Below are positions 21,434 to 32,160 of a DNA stretch of 64,000 nucleotides, piece after piece. The first letter of the stretch is position 1. The number at the start of each line of letters is the position of its first letter. The notes beneath the pieces were generated by a model. It was not told where the DNA came from and searched no databases. It worked only from the letters and a program-made list of their open reading frames with translations. Made by a program: the position numbers and the translations under genes. This stretch comes from Lineus longissimus (Eukaryota; Nemertea; Pilidiophora; Heteronemertea; Lineidae): the NCBI RefSeq assembly GCF_910592395.1, contig NC_088317.1, positions 13,828,001 to 13,892,000 on the forward strand, given 5' to 3'.

Positions 21434-24400
21434 ATGGGTGAACCACCAACCTTGCAATCACTGTGTGATAAACGCAAAATATGTCGCGGGAAGTACACTC
21501 GACAGGAAAACACTGTGACAAGGTATTACAGGGAAGCATGTAACTTGTACGACAAAGGAGATCGCGTTACCCAGTTTGAGACAGCCGTGCGAAAAACGGG
21601 TAATGCCATGGAAGAGCTGAATGCGGTCTACGGTGAATTGAAGGACGTACAGACTGAGGTGGACTTCCATCCTGATTTAGGGAAACTGAACGATGAAGCC
21701 TTGAGAGTTGAGACTGAGTCAGAGGAGAGGTATCGCACCCAGTACTACGACATTTCTGCCATGGTTCAACAACTGCAAGCGGATGCTGAGAAGGAGAGGC
21801 GTACCCCGTCGGAGAAGTCGAGTGATACTTTCACACCTGAGCACTTTGCCGCCGCCATGAAGGAGACCCTGGAATCAGTACAAACAGGAATTTCTGGTGA
21901 TCAGTTAGAAAGGATTCTAGGGACCTTATCGCACAAGAAGCGTTATGTTCAGATACCGAAATTCAAAGGTGATGTCGAGTTGTTTGACCAGTGGAAACAA
22001 CTGGTAGAGACTGAATTAGAAAAACCAGGCTATAGCGAGGTGGAAAAGACCCACATAGTCATATCATTAGTTGATGGAGAGGTATCCAAACTCATCAGTG
22101 GACTAAAGGATCCAAGTTCAGATGACATCCTTGAGTTTTTGGAGAATAGGTACGGAGATGTGTTGACAAAGATCCAGAAGGCAGTGAACGAGATTGCTGC
22201 AGTGCCTGCTGTCAGTTCGCCCTCAGCAAAGGATCTTGATTCTCTCTACAACCTGCTTAATTCCAACTGGAATTACATCATGAAACGAACAGAAGATGAC
22301 AAACACGTGGTAAGGGCAAGCTGGATCTTTACAGCCCTTGTCCGACCAAAACTGCCAAAGGGACTTCTCAAAAAATGGGATGGAGAGATAATCAAAGAGG
22401 AGAAGTCGATGGGGACGACGTCGGAATTACCGATACGTTTCGACACTCTTTTGGAGAAGCTGCAAGATGCCGTCAAGGTTGCGAGGCGAACGGAGCCAAG
22501 CAAACGAGATAAACCCGAGAAGGAGAAGGAGAAAGAGAAGAAGTGGGTTAAGGATTACCAGAAGGAATCTAAGAAGCCTACAGGTCATGCTCTTCAGATA
22601 TCTCAGAGGACACCGAAACCCAACAAGGAGGAATCGTGCATATTCTGTCAACTTAGGCACTTCTCATCAAGTTGTCCAACAGTGAAGTCGATGCCTGTGT
22701 CAGAGCGAGTTGAGAAAGTGAAAGCGTCAAAGGCATGTTTCAACTGCTTGCGGACTACTCACTTTGTGGATGCATGTCGGTCATCTAGCTGTAAGAATTG
22801 CTCGAGGAAGCATCACACACTCTTACATTTCGACAAGCAAGGAGGAAACAAGACTGGGAGCAACCAGGAAACATCGAGCGAAAAGGAGACAAGTGGAGAT
22901 GGTAACAAGCCTGAGGAGACCGTGAAATCACCCCACTACTTCGTGAAAGCCAGAGAGACAGATGGTGAAGTACTGTTACAGACAGGCCTAGCGAAATTGG
23001 AGTCGAGGAATGCAGTCGCACATGGACGAGTTCTCTTTGACTCAGGGAGTGGAGCCACATTTGTCAGCAAGCGAATGGCAAGGAGTTTGCAGCTGCATGG
23101 TCAACCAGTTGCAGCAGAGTTTACCTTAGCAGGAGGAAAGGTCATGACACTTGATACCCAACGAGTCAAGTTTCATTTGTCGAGCATACTACCCAAATGG
23201 AAGGGAGAGACGTTCGAAATCATCGCCTATGTTCTAGAAAATCCATGTGCTGATATCAATGAAGTCAATGAGGATTTGTCAAAGATTGAACAGCTGAGAG
23301 ACCTCCAGATAGCTGATGAGTTCCCGAGAAAACGTCAATCGGTGGATGTTCTGTTAGGAATCCAGGATTCAATGAAAATCTTACAGGATAAGAGAGTCTT
23401 TGGATCAGGAAACAGTCTTTCAGCGCAGAGGAGTCACATTGGTTGGATCGTGTCCGGAACCTGTCCCGCTGATCAGGAAAGCCACACAACGTTGCCAGTC
23501 AATCATTCAACATTTCAACTGTCCAGCGAGATAGACATCGCGACCAAGCACTGGGAGACGGAGCACATAGGGATCCTACCAAATGAGAAAAACCAGCACC
23601 TCTCAGAGCTTGAGACTGAAGCCCTGAGACAGCACAAGGAGAAAACAATCAAGATCAAGGATGGTTATGAGACAGGATTGTTGAAACATCCGGAGTGGAA
23701 GGATAAAATTCTGAAATCAAACAAACAACAAGCAATGAGGAGACTTGGTAGTCTGGAGCAGAGACTGAAAAAGGATCCTACATTGTCAGCGAGATACCAG
23801 GAGCAAATCAATGAGTTGATCAAGAAAGGTCGAGCGGAACGAGTGAGTGAGGAAAAGGAGCCGGAGGATCGTAGTGTGTGGTACTTGCCCCATCATCCAG
23901 TAGTGAGAGAGGACAAGACGACAACAAAGGTTAGAATCGTCTTCGATGGATCGATGAGAGGCCGGGATGGAGTATCACTCAACGACACCTTATTACCAGG
24001 ACCTGCCCTGCAACCTGACCTTCCTGGAGTTTTGATGCGATTCAGGCGCCACAGAATTGCATTGATAGCGGATATCGAAAAGATGTTCCTCCAGGTAAGT
24101 ATGAACGAGATAGATCGAGATAGCCAGAGATTCCTATGGAGAGACTTGGACACGGATAAGGAGCCGGAAGTTTTCAGATTGACCACAGTCACCTTCGGAT
24201 TAACGTCTTCGCCATTCTCAAGCATCAAAACTGTGCTAGATCATGTCGCGGCACATCGTGAGGAGTACCCAAAAGCTGCTGCAGAGATTGAGGAGAATAT
24301 CTTCGTGGATGATATTTTGAGTGGAGATGAGGAGGATAATGAGGTGGCGGAGTTGGCAGTTGGACTGAAGGAGATTCTGAGCCCGGAATGGAACATGAGG

Positions 24401-26962
24401 AAGTTTCTATCCAACAAACCAGGAGTTTTGTCAGGTCTTGCCAAGGAAGACATCGCGTCGGAGCTCACAGAGAAGATGGTTGGCGAAGAGATCTCAACAA
24501 AGGCGCTGGGAGTCAGATATCGACCCAAGGAGGATGTTCTCATGTTCTCATTTGTTGACAAAATGGAGGATGTGGAGATCGAGACCAGGAGAAGTGTGTT
24601 GAAACAACTCCATCGGATTTATGATCCACTTGGCATGCTATCGCCCTTTGTACTCAAGGCTAAGCAAATTTTCCAACAATCATGGGTCACAACTGGAGGA
24701 TGGGACGACGCGCTACCATCGGAGATAGAGGAGGAGTGGAAACGCTGGAAATCTGAAGTGACACTACTGGACAGCATCAAGATACCGAGGTGTATTGTGC
24801 CTGCTGACTTCCAGGATCCAGTATATTTCCTACACGGCTTTGGAGATGCATGTGAGACATCATACGGAGGAGTGGTCTATTTGACTAGCCAGGATTCAAC
24901 TGAGAGACGTCACGTTGCTCTACTCAGCTCAAAGACCAGAGTAGCACCCCTGGGAAAGAGGAGGAGCATCCCGGAACTGGAGCTCATGGCATCACTGGTG
25001 ACAGCAAGGTTAACAAAGTATGTGGAAAGAGAGCTCAAGCTTCCGATTGCTTCAGTGAATTGCTGGACAGATTCCAAGGTTGTCACACACTGGTTAAGCA
25101 AGCCACCATACAAATGGCAAACATTTGTCGCAAACAGAGTAGCTGAGATTCAGAACTTAGTGCCACCCTGCAACTGGAGACATGTTCCAGGAAAATGGAA
25201 CCCTGCGGATCTTTGTTCCCGAGGACTTACTGCTGAGAATCTGGTTGAATCTTCATTGTGGTGGAATGGTCCATCCTTCCTGACTGAAAGTGAAGAACAG
25301 TGGCCAGAACAAGAGAAGAGCAAGAAGGAGGATGAGGAAATAGCTGACTCGAAAGCCAAGCCCAAACTTCGTCAGATTGGTATTGCTGCTGTAGCCAAGA
25401 CGGATATTGCTGCTGCTGAGAAATACATTGAGAAATTCTCATCATACCAGAAGTTCATCAGGGTAATGAGCAGAGCGAGGAGTTGGATTAGGATCCATAG
25501 GTCCCGAAAGGAGGGGAGAGATCAAAACGAGGGGAGAGAAACTGACAAGGAGAAAAGCATTCCAGGAACAACTCTCAATGACAGACGTCAGGAGGAGCTG
25601 CACTGGATCAGATGGGCTCAATCGCTCAAGTATCAGGAGGATATTGAGGAATTGAAAGCCGGACGACAAGTCACCATGGAGAGTAAACTGGCTCCATTGA
25701 GCCCAGAGTGGGACGAGAAGGATCAAGTGATGCGAGTGGGAGGTCGTCTTCATTACGCCCCATTGCCGGAGGAAACTAAGCATCCCATCATCTTGCCTGC
25801 TCACAACCGATTTGTGGATAAGTTAGTTCTGTACTACCACCAGATTAACCTACACACAGGACCAGCACAAACCCTGGCTTTCTTGAGAAACAAGTACTGG
25901 CTTATTCATGGGAGACAGGAAGTGAGACGCATTCTTCACAAGTGCAAGGCTTGTAAGGATCCAGAGGAGATTGAGCAAAAGATGGCGCCGCTGCCTGTGG
26001 AAAGAGTGAGCATGAGTCTTCCTTTCACGCACATAGGATTAGACTATGCAGGACCTTTATACGTAAAGATGTCCAGAGATGAGACAACGAAGGCTTACAT
26101 TCTGATCTTCACGTGTATGGTGACTAGAGGAGTGCACCTGGAACTCACACCAGATCTTACTACAGAAGAGTTCATGGCTGGGCTGCAGCGCATGATGAAT
26201 CGCAAAGGGAAATGTGTATTCATTCTCTCTGACAACGCAAAGACATTCAAAAAGGCAGACACCTTGCTGAGGATTCTTTACAAACAGAAGAATGGAAAGA
26301 ACAAGCTTAATGAGGAGATAACAGGAAAGGGAATAACATGGCGTTTTATCACGGAGAGAGCCCCATGGCACGGAGGATTCTATGAGAGACTCGTGCAAAG
26401 CGTCAAGAAACCACTGAGGAGAGTGCTTGGGAAAGCACACCTGACATACCTTGAGATGCAGACTGTACTCTCGGACATCGAAGCACAACTGAATTCTAGA
26501 CCCCTGACTAGTGTCTCTGCAGACAAAGAGGATTGGTCGCCTATCACTCCAGGACACCTGATGATTGGCCGGAGCCTACAAGTTCTGCCTGATGCCTCAT
26601 TGGCAGGCCATACTACCGTCGCAGTGAGCAAGAGATGGGCCTATAATCAGCACCTGTCAAGGATCTTTTGGAATCGATGGACGAAGGAGTATTTGACTGA
26701 GCTGAACCAACTGAGGAAGTGGACTGAGGTTCGAGATAACCTTCATGAGGGAGACGTTGTTCTAGTCGCTGAGGACAACACCAGGAAGCTGGATTGGAAG
26801 CTTGGAAGAGTGGAGGAGATCTTTCCAGGACGAGACGGTCTTGTGCGCTCAGTACTGGTGAAGACGAAATCGGGATTGATGAGACGTCCAGTACAGAAGC
26901 TGAGGCTATTGGAGACCACCATTGTGCCAGAGGATGTTGAAAGCGATTCAGATCCAGATTAG
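21434..26962 (+). CDS. BEL/Pao Gag-Pol polyprotein
   Basis: One frame of 1842 residues from the ATG in a strong context (ACCATGG). The frame is open 18 bases further upstream without a better start. In order: a DUF1759-type Gag region near 170-300 (KFKGDVELFDQW); zinc knuckles near 400-465 (CIFCQ..C, CFNCL..HF..C, CKNCSRKHH); an aspartic protease of DUF1758 type near 533 (LFDSGSGATFVS); and reverse transcriptase near 830-1000 with the catalytic FVDDIL box near 956, where retroviruses have YxDD. RNase H follows near 1134-1290 (GFGDACE, CWTDSKVV), then the integrase zinc domain near 1466-1505 and the integrase core with D (GLDYAGPL, ~1535), D (SDNAKTF, ~1598) and E (GGFYERL, ~1647). The C-terminal DUF5641-type tail starts near 1733. 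All catalytic residues I can recognise are present. No stop or frameshift is seen. Confidence 0.95.
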   Translation: MGEPPTLQSLCDKRKICRGKYTRQENTVTRYYREACNLYDKGDRVTQFETAVRKTGNAMEELNAVYGELKDVQTEVDFHPDLGKLNDEALRVETESEERYRTQYYDISAMVQQLQADAEKERRTPSEKSSDTFTPEHFAAAMKETLESVQTGISGDQLERILGTLSHKKRYVQIPKFKGDVELFDQWKQLVETELEKPGYSEVEKTHIVISLVDGEVSKLISGLKDPSSDDILEFLENRYGDVLTKIQKAVNEIAAVPAVSSPSAKDLDSLYNLLNSNWNYIMKRTEDDKHVVRASWIFTALVRPKLPKGLLKKWDGEIIKEEKSMGTTSELPIRFDTLLEKLQDAVKVARRTEPSKRDKPEKEKEKEKKWVKDYQKESKKPTGHALQISQRTPKPNKEESCIFCQLRHFSSSCPTVKSMPVSERVEKVKASKACFNCLRTTHFVDACRSSSCKNCSRKHHTLLHFDKQGGNKTGSNQETSSEKETSGDGNKPEETVKSPHYFVKARETDGEVLLQTGLAKLESRNAVAHGRVLFDSGSGATFVSKRMARSLQLHGQPVAAEFTLAGGKVMTLDTQRVKFHLSSILPKWKGETFEIIAYVLENPCADINEVNEDLSKIEQLRDLQIADEFPRKRQSVDVLLGIQDSMKILQDKRVFGSGNSLSAQRSHIGWIVSGTCPADQESHTTLPVNHSTFQLSSEIDIATKHWETEHIGILPNEKNQHLSELETEALRQHKEKTIKIKDGYETGLLKHPEWKDKILKSNKQQAMRRLGSLEQRLKKDPTLSARYQEQINELIKKGRAERVSEEKEPEDRSVWYLPHHPVVREDKTTTKVRIVFDGSMRGRDGVSLNDTLLPGPALQPDLPGVLMRFRRHRIALIADIEKMFLQVSMNEIDRDSQRFLWRDLDTDKEPEVFRLTTVTFGLTSSPFSSIKTVLDHVAAHREEYPKAAAEIEENIFVDDILSGDEEDNEVAELAVGLKEILSPEWNMRKFLSNKPGVLSGLAKEDIASELTEKMVGEEISTKALGVRYRPKEDVLMFSFVDKMEDVEIETRRSVLKQLHRIYDPLGMLSPFVLKAKQIFQQSWVTTGGWDDALPSEIEEEWKRWKSEVTLLDSIKIPRCIVPADFQDPVYFLHGFGDACETSYGGVVYLTSQDSTERRHVALLSSKTRVAPLGKRRSIPELELMASLVTARLTKYVERELKLPIASVNCWTDSKVVTHWLSKPPYKWQTFVANRVAEIQNLVPPCNWRHVPGKWNPADLCSRGLTAENLVESSLWWNGPSFLTESEEQWPEQEKSKKEDEEIADSKAKPKLRQIGIAAVAKTDIAAAEKYIEKFSSYQKFIRVMSRARSWIRIHRSRKEGRDQNEGRETDKEKSIPGTTLNDRRQEELHWIRWAQSLKYQEDIEELKAGRQVTMESKLAPLSPEWDEKDQVMRVGGRLHYAPLPEETKHPIILPAHNRFVDKLVLYYHQINLHTGPAQTLAFLRNKYWLIHGRQEVRRILHKCKACKDPEEIEQKMAPLPVERVSMSLPFTHIGLDYAGPLYVKMSRDETTKAYILIFTCMVTRGVHLELTPDLTTEEFMAGLQRMMNRKGKCVFILSDNAKTFKKADTLLRILYKQKNGKNKLNEEITGKGITWRFITERAPWHGGFYERLVQSVKKPLRRVLGKAHLTYLEMQTVLSDIEAQLNSRPLTSVSADKEDWSPITPGHLMIGRSLQVLPDASLAGHTTVAVSKRWAYNQHLSRIFWNRWTKEYLTELNQLRKWTEVRDNLHEGDVVLVAEDNTRKLDWKLGRVEEIFPGRDGLVRSVLVKTKSGLMRRPVQKLRLLETTIVPEDVESDSDPD

Positions 26963-27193
26963 CCAATGTTAGTGGAGTATTGTGACTAGAGACATTCTAT
27001 GAGCATTGAGAACTACAACATATACAAGAAAATACAACTAAGGGTTTCGTTCACTTAGTAAATACTTTATTCGAATTGTGGAGTACGAGTAGAGAGAATA
27101 GTTCAAGCGATATTTGCCAGTTGGTATTTCGCATAATTCGTTTCAATATTTTAGCCAGTGTTGCAGTAAGCGTGAAATTTTCGGTGCTCAGAT

Positions 27194-27207
27194 TTCAGAG
27201 GGGAGTA
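27194..27207 (+). promoter_or_regulatory. Polypurine tract of the BEL/Pao element
   Basis: The purine-rich run CAGAGGGGAG directly precedes the 3' LTR start and would prime plus-strand synthesis. Confidence 0.7.
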
Positions 27208-27445
27208 TGTCGCATTGGGACAACCTGTATAAGTTTAGTTTTTTGGGACACACTGTAGTTCAAGGTAATTAGCATAGGTGGCAGCACTGGGGGGAGTGTG
27301 TTGAGAAAAAATGATGGAGGACATCTGAGATGCTGTGAGCACATGAAGAAAAGAAACCTGAATATTATGATGAGAAGATGAATATAGACAGTTTTATTGA
27401 ATTACAAGAGTTAGAGTTGAGTAATTATACAGTCCTACCCCGACA
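27208..27445 (+). repeat. BEL/Pao 3' LTR
   Basis: 238 bp, apparently identical to the 5' LTR and followed by the CACGT target duplication. Confidence 0.95.
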
Positions 27446-27602
27446 CACGTAGTGCCCGAATAGACGGGTCATAGGTCAAACATGCTACGTCACCCCCATA
27501 TTCTGGCGGTGGCGAGTGATAGGACGTACACGAGTATCCAAGGTCTAGTGGTGCAGCCATTTTGAATGCTAATCAAGTAGACCCCGGATGTGGAGGTTGG
27601 AT
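27446..27602 (+). repeat. Background repeat, copy B, right part
   Basis: Reverse complement of 13090-13222 plus 14269-14280. It contains the single GACGTA site that is the empty site of the foldback element in copy A. Confidence 0.8.
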
Positions 27603-27995
27603 CTAAAACGATGTCAAAGTCCGGCTCTAAAAGATGGATTACTCAACAAATAACTTTTGTCACATAGCAGAACTAATGTGAATAAACAGGTCTCGAGTAA
27701 CATTGCACAATGAGCACTGATTCACTTGTTTGGTAGAAGCCCTGGTGTGTGGACGTCAGTTCGCTGTTCTCCTCTTGAGGTGTTAGGTTTAGACAAGGTG
27801 TAAAAGGAATGGACGTCCCAGGAATGCAGGAACCCCATATAGTAGCTGTGTATTGTCAACGAATGTGGTTAATGGTTTGGTTAGGGTTAGCTACATAATC
27901 TTCAACAAAGAAACTCGGCGACTCTATTCACTTTAACAAAAGGACCGGTCTTAGATTCCGGGTGGGGGGGGGGGGGGGACTTGCATTTCTTTTAC

Positions 27996-28176
27996 ACCGG
28001 TGTAACATCTGTGGTTGTTTCCCATGTGTCAGTGTTTCCAAACAATAGGCAGCTAGAGAGACCATGACTTTTCAATAGGGGGAAACACAGAAAAACTTGT
28101 CAATCTATCTTTTAGCGTTCCCAAACAATGAGGGGAAACACTCAAAAATAGAAACACTCAAAAACATTACACCGGT
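27996..28176. mobile_element. Short MITE, copy 1 (second at 40953-41133)
   Basis: 181 bp with inverted ends ACCGGTGTAA and TTACACCGGT. It is about 95% identical to the copy in the HPD intron, with shared inner blocks AACAATAGGCAGCTAGAGAG and CCAAACAATGAGGGGAAACA. Confidence 0.85.
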
Positions 28177-28737
28177 CTATTGAGTTGGGTGTTGGTTCTT
28201 GGCTAAGTTCATGTCCGGCAGTGGTTTAGTTCAAGTCTTGTGTTACCTTATAGCCCTGAGAAGGCAGCCTTGCGAAGGCTTGGGTTTGAAAAAAATAGCC
28301 CTGCGAGGACAGAGCAGAACCGAGCAAGGGTATCTGCCAACCCAAAGGGTTATAGGAGTGATGTCCAAATTTAGTAAAAAAGGATAGTTTATTTTCCATA
28401 TGGAGCCTGGTCCGCTTCGATCGTGTCTGTACATAATGAATATACTAAGTATACGAACATGTATAGGGCCTACTGTGTTCTATTTAGCACTCGGGCTTGC
28501 GGTAGGGGCAAGGAGTTGGCAATTACATGTATATCGTGTTATTCTAGGGGATGTTGGTTCTGTCATTGATTTCCAGCTGTGCTTTTATTAAGGCTGGATA
28601 ACCCTTTTAGACCCTGTGTTTGGTAGGGGTTGTGTGTTCTGTACCTGGCTTGGTGAATGTTGTGTTCCAAAGGGGGTTCCAAACCAGTTTTCTCACCAAC
28701 TGTTTTAAGCCTGATAATGAGCATTAAAGAAAAAGTT
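28177..28737. other. No gene seen
   Basis: Short frames only; nothing resembling a family on either strand. Confidence 0.4.
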
Positions 28738-30470
28738 TTAGATAACGAATCTGATTAACATGATCTGGTTTAATTCATCATCAAAATAGATTTCATCATC
28801 AGAAAAAGAAAGGTCATCATCATCACCTTCTACTAGCTCCTCATCTACTGGAGGCTGGATCACTGGATCGTCATTCTCGTCAGGAAGTTGCCCGCTCAGC
28901 CTCCATCCACTCTGGATAACTGGGACAGCCACTCTGTCCAAAGCGAGGCTGATCATGCGGACAACTTCCTGACGGAAAATTGGATCACAGTGACCATCGT
29001 CTTCGGTATTACGGACTTTCCATGCCTTCCACACAGCACGGAGATGGCATTTAAAGCTGCGGTTCACTGTTAAGTCCAATGGTTGAAGGATGGAGATCAT
29101 TCGGCCTGGAATAAAGGAATCCTGTCCGCTCTCACGTGGAATTTCTTCCCGAAAAAGATGATGCAGGTGGGCAGGGAAGCGGTCCAAAATCAGTAGAAAT
29201 GTTGCTCCGGCAATGAAAGGCAGAACAATTCCTTCAAACCATTCGATCAACGACTGGTGCCTTGCCCAGCCAATCGGGGTAGCAGTCACCTGAAATTGAA
29301 ACTGGGGCGTTAAAAAAATGTCATCTACAAACAAGAAATCACACCGATGAATATTCTTGAAAATTTGATGCTGAATGTGTCGGCAAATGCTGCTGTTCAC
29401 AGAGATTGATTAACTGTCGGTGGTCCTTCGTACAGAGACCATCACTTACTCGCATGTTCTGGGGAGCATGGTCTCGCAGATCGCCAACCACGTGGCCCTC
29501 GGGGGCCAGACCCCTGAAGTTGATCTCAGCGGAAGTTTCCGTGTATCACTGGTTATTTCCAGTGTGACGGTGCAGCCGATTTTGACATTCCCTCTTGAGG
29601 ATCGGATGTCGATGGAAGTGGATCCTTTTGTTGCCATTGTCGTTCTGGGCACCATGTCGAAATTGACGGAAGTTTTGTCAATGTTGATCACGAAACGGAA
29701 AGCTCCATTCCTGATGATGTGGTGCGTTTCACGACGATAGTCGGCCGCAATTTCCAGTGCATTGTCGGGGATGGTTCATGTAAAACAAAACCTGTTCAAT
29801 GGACCACCATGAGGCAAAGCAAAAGATTAGAGATTCCAAGGGTGGAGAGGTGACTCAGTTAAGGAGTGAAGTTGTGTTAACCTTTGCATGAAGCGCTGCA
29901 GCCAGTGAGCTGATGCTGGAAAATGTTAATGGCACTGTCTTTGTGCCCTTTGTTCCTCCGTCAGGGTATCCCACCATCGTCTGTGTTCCCTGGTGGCTTA
30001 AGACTGGAGATCACCCCCAGAAACTGGAATTTCAAGCTGGCGGCGCTCAATAAACCAGTCAGACAGCTGGTTTTCCATCTCTGGCCAAAATGCTGAAAGA
30101 AACAAAACGCATAAGGAGATGGTTACATGTATGGGATTAAAGTCCCTCTGAAATTGGATGGTTCAGAAAAGTTGTGGAAATGCTGATTAACAGTAATCAT
30201 TATGGGGATCCTAAGTCTTGACTTAAGATTGAAAGTTTTTCGCAAATTCCTGACAAAATTGTGTTACCTTGTTGATCAGATCCACTCTGCCGGATCCCTC
30301 GCCGTATCCGTTCATGTTGGGTGGAACGGTCGCGGCGTTCCGCCATCTCTTCATATTGATCCACCCATCTTCCGAATGTCCTCGGGTCGATGCGGTGATG
30401 TTGCGCAAAGGACATTCTTGACCTGGCATGGGCAATGCCCATAGCATGGTGAAGCCTATAGGTGTCCACT
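28738..30470 (-). pseudogene. Decayed pogo-like (Tc1/mariner superfamily) transposase
   Basis: Pieces of one transposase lie in order on the minus strand. 30469-30200 holds an N-terminal HTH (SFAQHHRIDPRTFGRW). Near 29900 is a CENP-B HTH-like piece (WLQRFMQR). 29691-29446 holds the first catalytic Asp region (INIDKTSVNFDM, then GCTVTLEITSDTRKLP). 29400-28738 holds the second and third Asp (LLILDRFPAH, SILQPLDLTVNRSFKCHLR) and an acidic tail (EGDDDDLSFSDDE). Stops and frame changes separate the pieces, so it is not functional as it stands. An acceptor-like TTTCAG at about 29293 suggests that part of the break could be an intron. D and D survive; the triad is D-D-D as in pogo. The terminal inverted repeats were not found. 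Confidence 0.7.
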
Positions 30471-30535
30471 TAGTCCAGACGTTGATTTCAACTGCATCCA
30501 TGAAGATGCCTCATTTCATGTCTTTCGTTCACAGC

Positions 30536-31140
30536 GACATCATTGCCACCATCGCTACTGCCTCCACTATCATCATCACTACGGCCACCATCACTACTGC
30601 CTCCATCATCATCAACACGGCCACCGTCACTACTGCCTCTATCATCATCACCACGGCCACCATCACTACTGCCTCCATCATCATCAACACGGCCACCGTC
30701 ACTACTGCCTCTATCATCATCACCACGGCCATCGTCACTACTGCCTCTATCATCATCACCACGGCCACCATCACTACTGCCTCCATCATCATCAACACGG
30801 CCACCGTCACTACTGCCTCTATCATCATCACCACGGCCACCGTCACTACTGCCTCTATCATCATCAACACGGCCACCGTCACTACTGCCTCCATCATTAT
30901 CACCACGGCCATCGTCACTACTGCCTCTATCATCATCACCACGGCCACCATCACTACTGCCTCCATCATCATCAACACGGCCATCGTCACTACTGCCTCT
31001 ATCATCATCACCACGGCCACCATTACTACTGCCTCCATCATTATCACCACGGTCACCGTCACAACTTCCTCCATCATCATCACCACGGTCACCGTCACTA
31101 CTGCCTCCATCATTATCATCATGGCCACAGTCACTCCATT
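30536..31140. repeat. 36-bp minisatellite, about 16 units
   Basis: Tandem units based on ATCACTACTGCCTCCATCAT and CATCAACACGGCCACC. The period is 36, so all six frames stay open over long stretches and give artificial Thr/Ile-, Pro/Ser- or Met/Val/Glu-rich frames. It begins inside the 5' remains of the pogo-like element. Confidence 0.9.
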
Positions 31141-31223
31141 ATCATCAATTTCTGGACTTAGTCATTTTTCCGCCGATTCAGAATCGGACAGGTAAATGGG
31201 AGAATAGAGTATTGAGGGGCTTC

Positions 31224-32154
31224 TATGGCAAGCCAAAGCGGAATTTATTCAAGACTTTAGAATAACCATTCAAGAAGTTAAATATAAGTTCAAGAAGGAA
31301 ATATATGTTCAAGACTAAAATATGTTCAACCTTGAATCAAATGTTTTCAACCTTAAATAAAATATGTTCAACCTTGAATAAAATATGTTCAACCTTGAAT
31401 AAAATATGTCCAACCTTGAACAAAATATATTCAACCTTGAACAAAATATATTCAAGACTCACGTGACCATATTCAAGACTCACGTGACCATATTCAAGAC
31501 GCACGTGACCACAAAATTGATGACGTAGAGCGTAGAATCTGTGGTACTTCTGATGCATTCTGTTTCACGACGTGATTGATTGCCTGTATAGCCTAAACAC
31601 TCAAACATGTCAAAAGACAACGAGAATCCGATACAGTGGTATGAAAGGTGAGAGGCATTGCGCATTTTGAACCTATAATTTGCCTGATATGTCTGTGAAA
31701 CATGTATCGACTCTGACATTCACTCGGCATCCATGTCATGATGTGTAGGATTACAGTACATGTCAGGTGTAGGCGGCTCGGTACGTGTACAACCATGTGT
31801 CAAAACCTTCGTGCGAACAATTCGAGCTCCGAAACGCAACACAAGTACCATGGGTTCGGGAAAGTCTGGACGCGGGTTCGGGAAAGTCCGTAAAGCATCA
31901 AAACATGAGCAACTACGTCATCAATTTTGTGGTCACGTGCGTCTTGAATATGGTCACGTGAGTCTTGAGTATATTTTGTTCAAGGTTGAATATATTTTGT
32001 TCAAGGTTGGACATATTTTATTCAAGGTTGAACATATTTTATTCAAGGTTGAACATATTTTAGTCTTGAACATATATTTCCTTCTTGAACTTATATTTAA
32101 CTTCTTGAATGGTAATTCTAAAGTCTTGAATAAATTCCGCTTTGGCTTGCCATA
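31224..32154. mobile_element. Foldback element family F, copy 1, 6-bp target duplication GGCTTC
   Basis: Ends TATGGCAAGCCAAAGCGG and its complement. GGCTTC stands on both sides (31218-31223, 32155-32160). The arms (to about 31520 and from about 31917) are inverted and built from 21-22 bp units (ATATGTTCAACCTTGAATAA). The ~400-bp core holds a small frame (31760-31980, MGSGKSGRGFGKVRKASKHE in its middle) that is also open in copy 2. Confidence 0.9.
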
Positions 32155-32160
32155 GGCTTC

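Larger units (their letters stand above)
19285..27445 (+). mobile_element. Complete BEL/Pao LTR retrotransposon (8161 bp)
   Basis: Two 238-bp LTRs (19285-19522, 27208-27445) begin TGTCGC and end CCCGACA, and appear identical base for base. The 5-bp target duplication CACGT stands on both sides (19280-19284 and 27446-27450), and the paralogous empty site in background copy A carries it once. Inside are a 1.9-kb leader, a single intact Gag-Pol frame and a purine-rich tract before the 3' LTR. Identical LTRs, an unbroken frame and a clean target site together indicate a very recent insertion by an element that may still be active. Integrase following reverse transcriptase/RNase H, together with the DUF1759, DUF1758 and DUF5641-type regions, fits BEL/Pao. 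Confidence 0.95.

Noticed and set aside
21458-26966. Several antisense frames of 60-170 codons
   Set aside because: They are shadows of the intact BEL/Pao Gag-Pol frame on the other strand.
30428-31265. Long Thr/Ile-, Pro/Ser- and Met/Val-rich proteins on both strands
   Set aside because: All are by-products of a 36-bp minisatellite with a period divisible by three.
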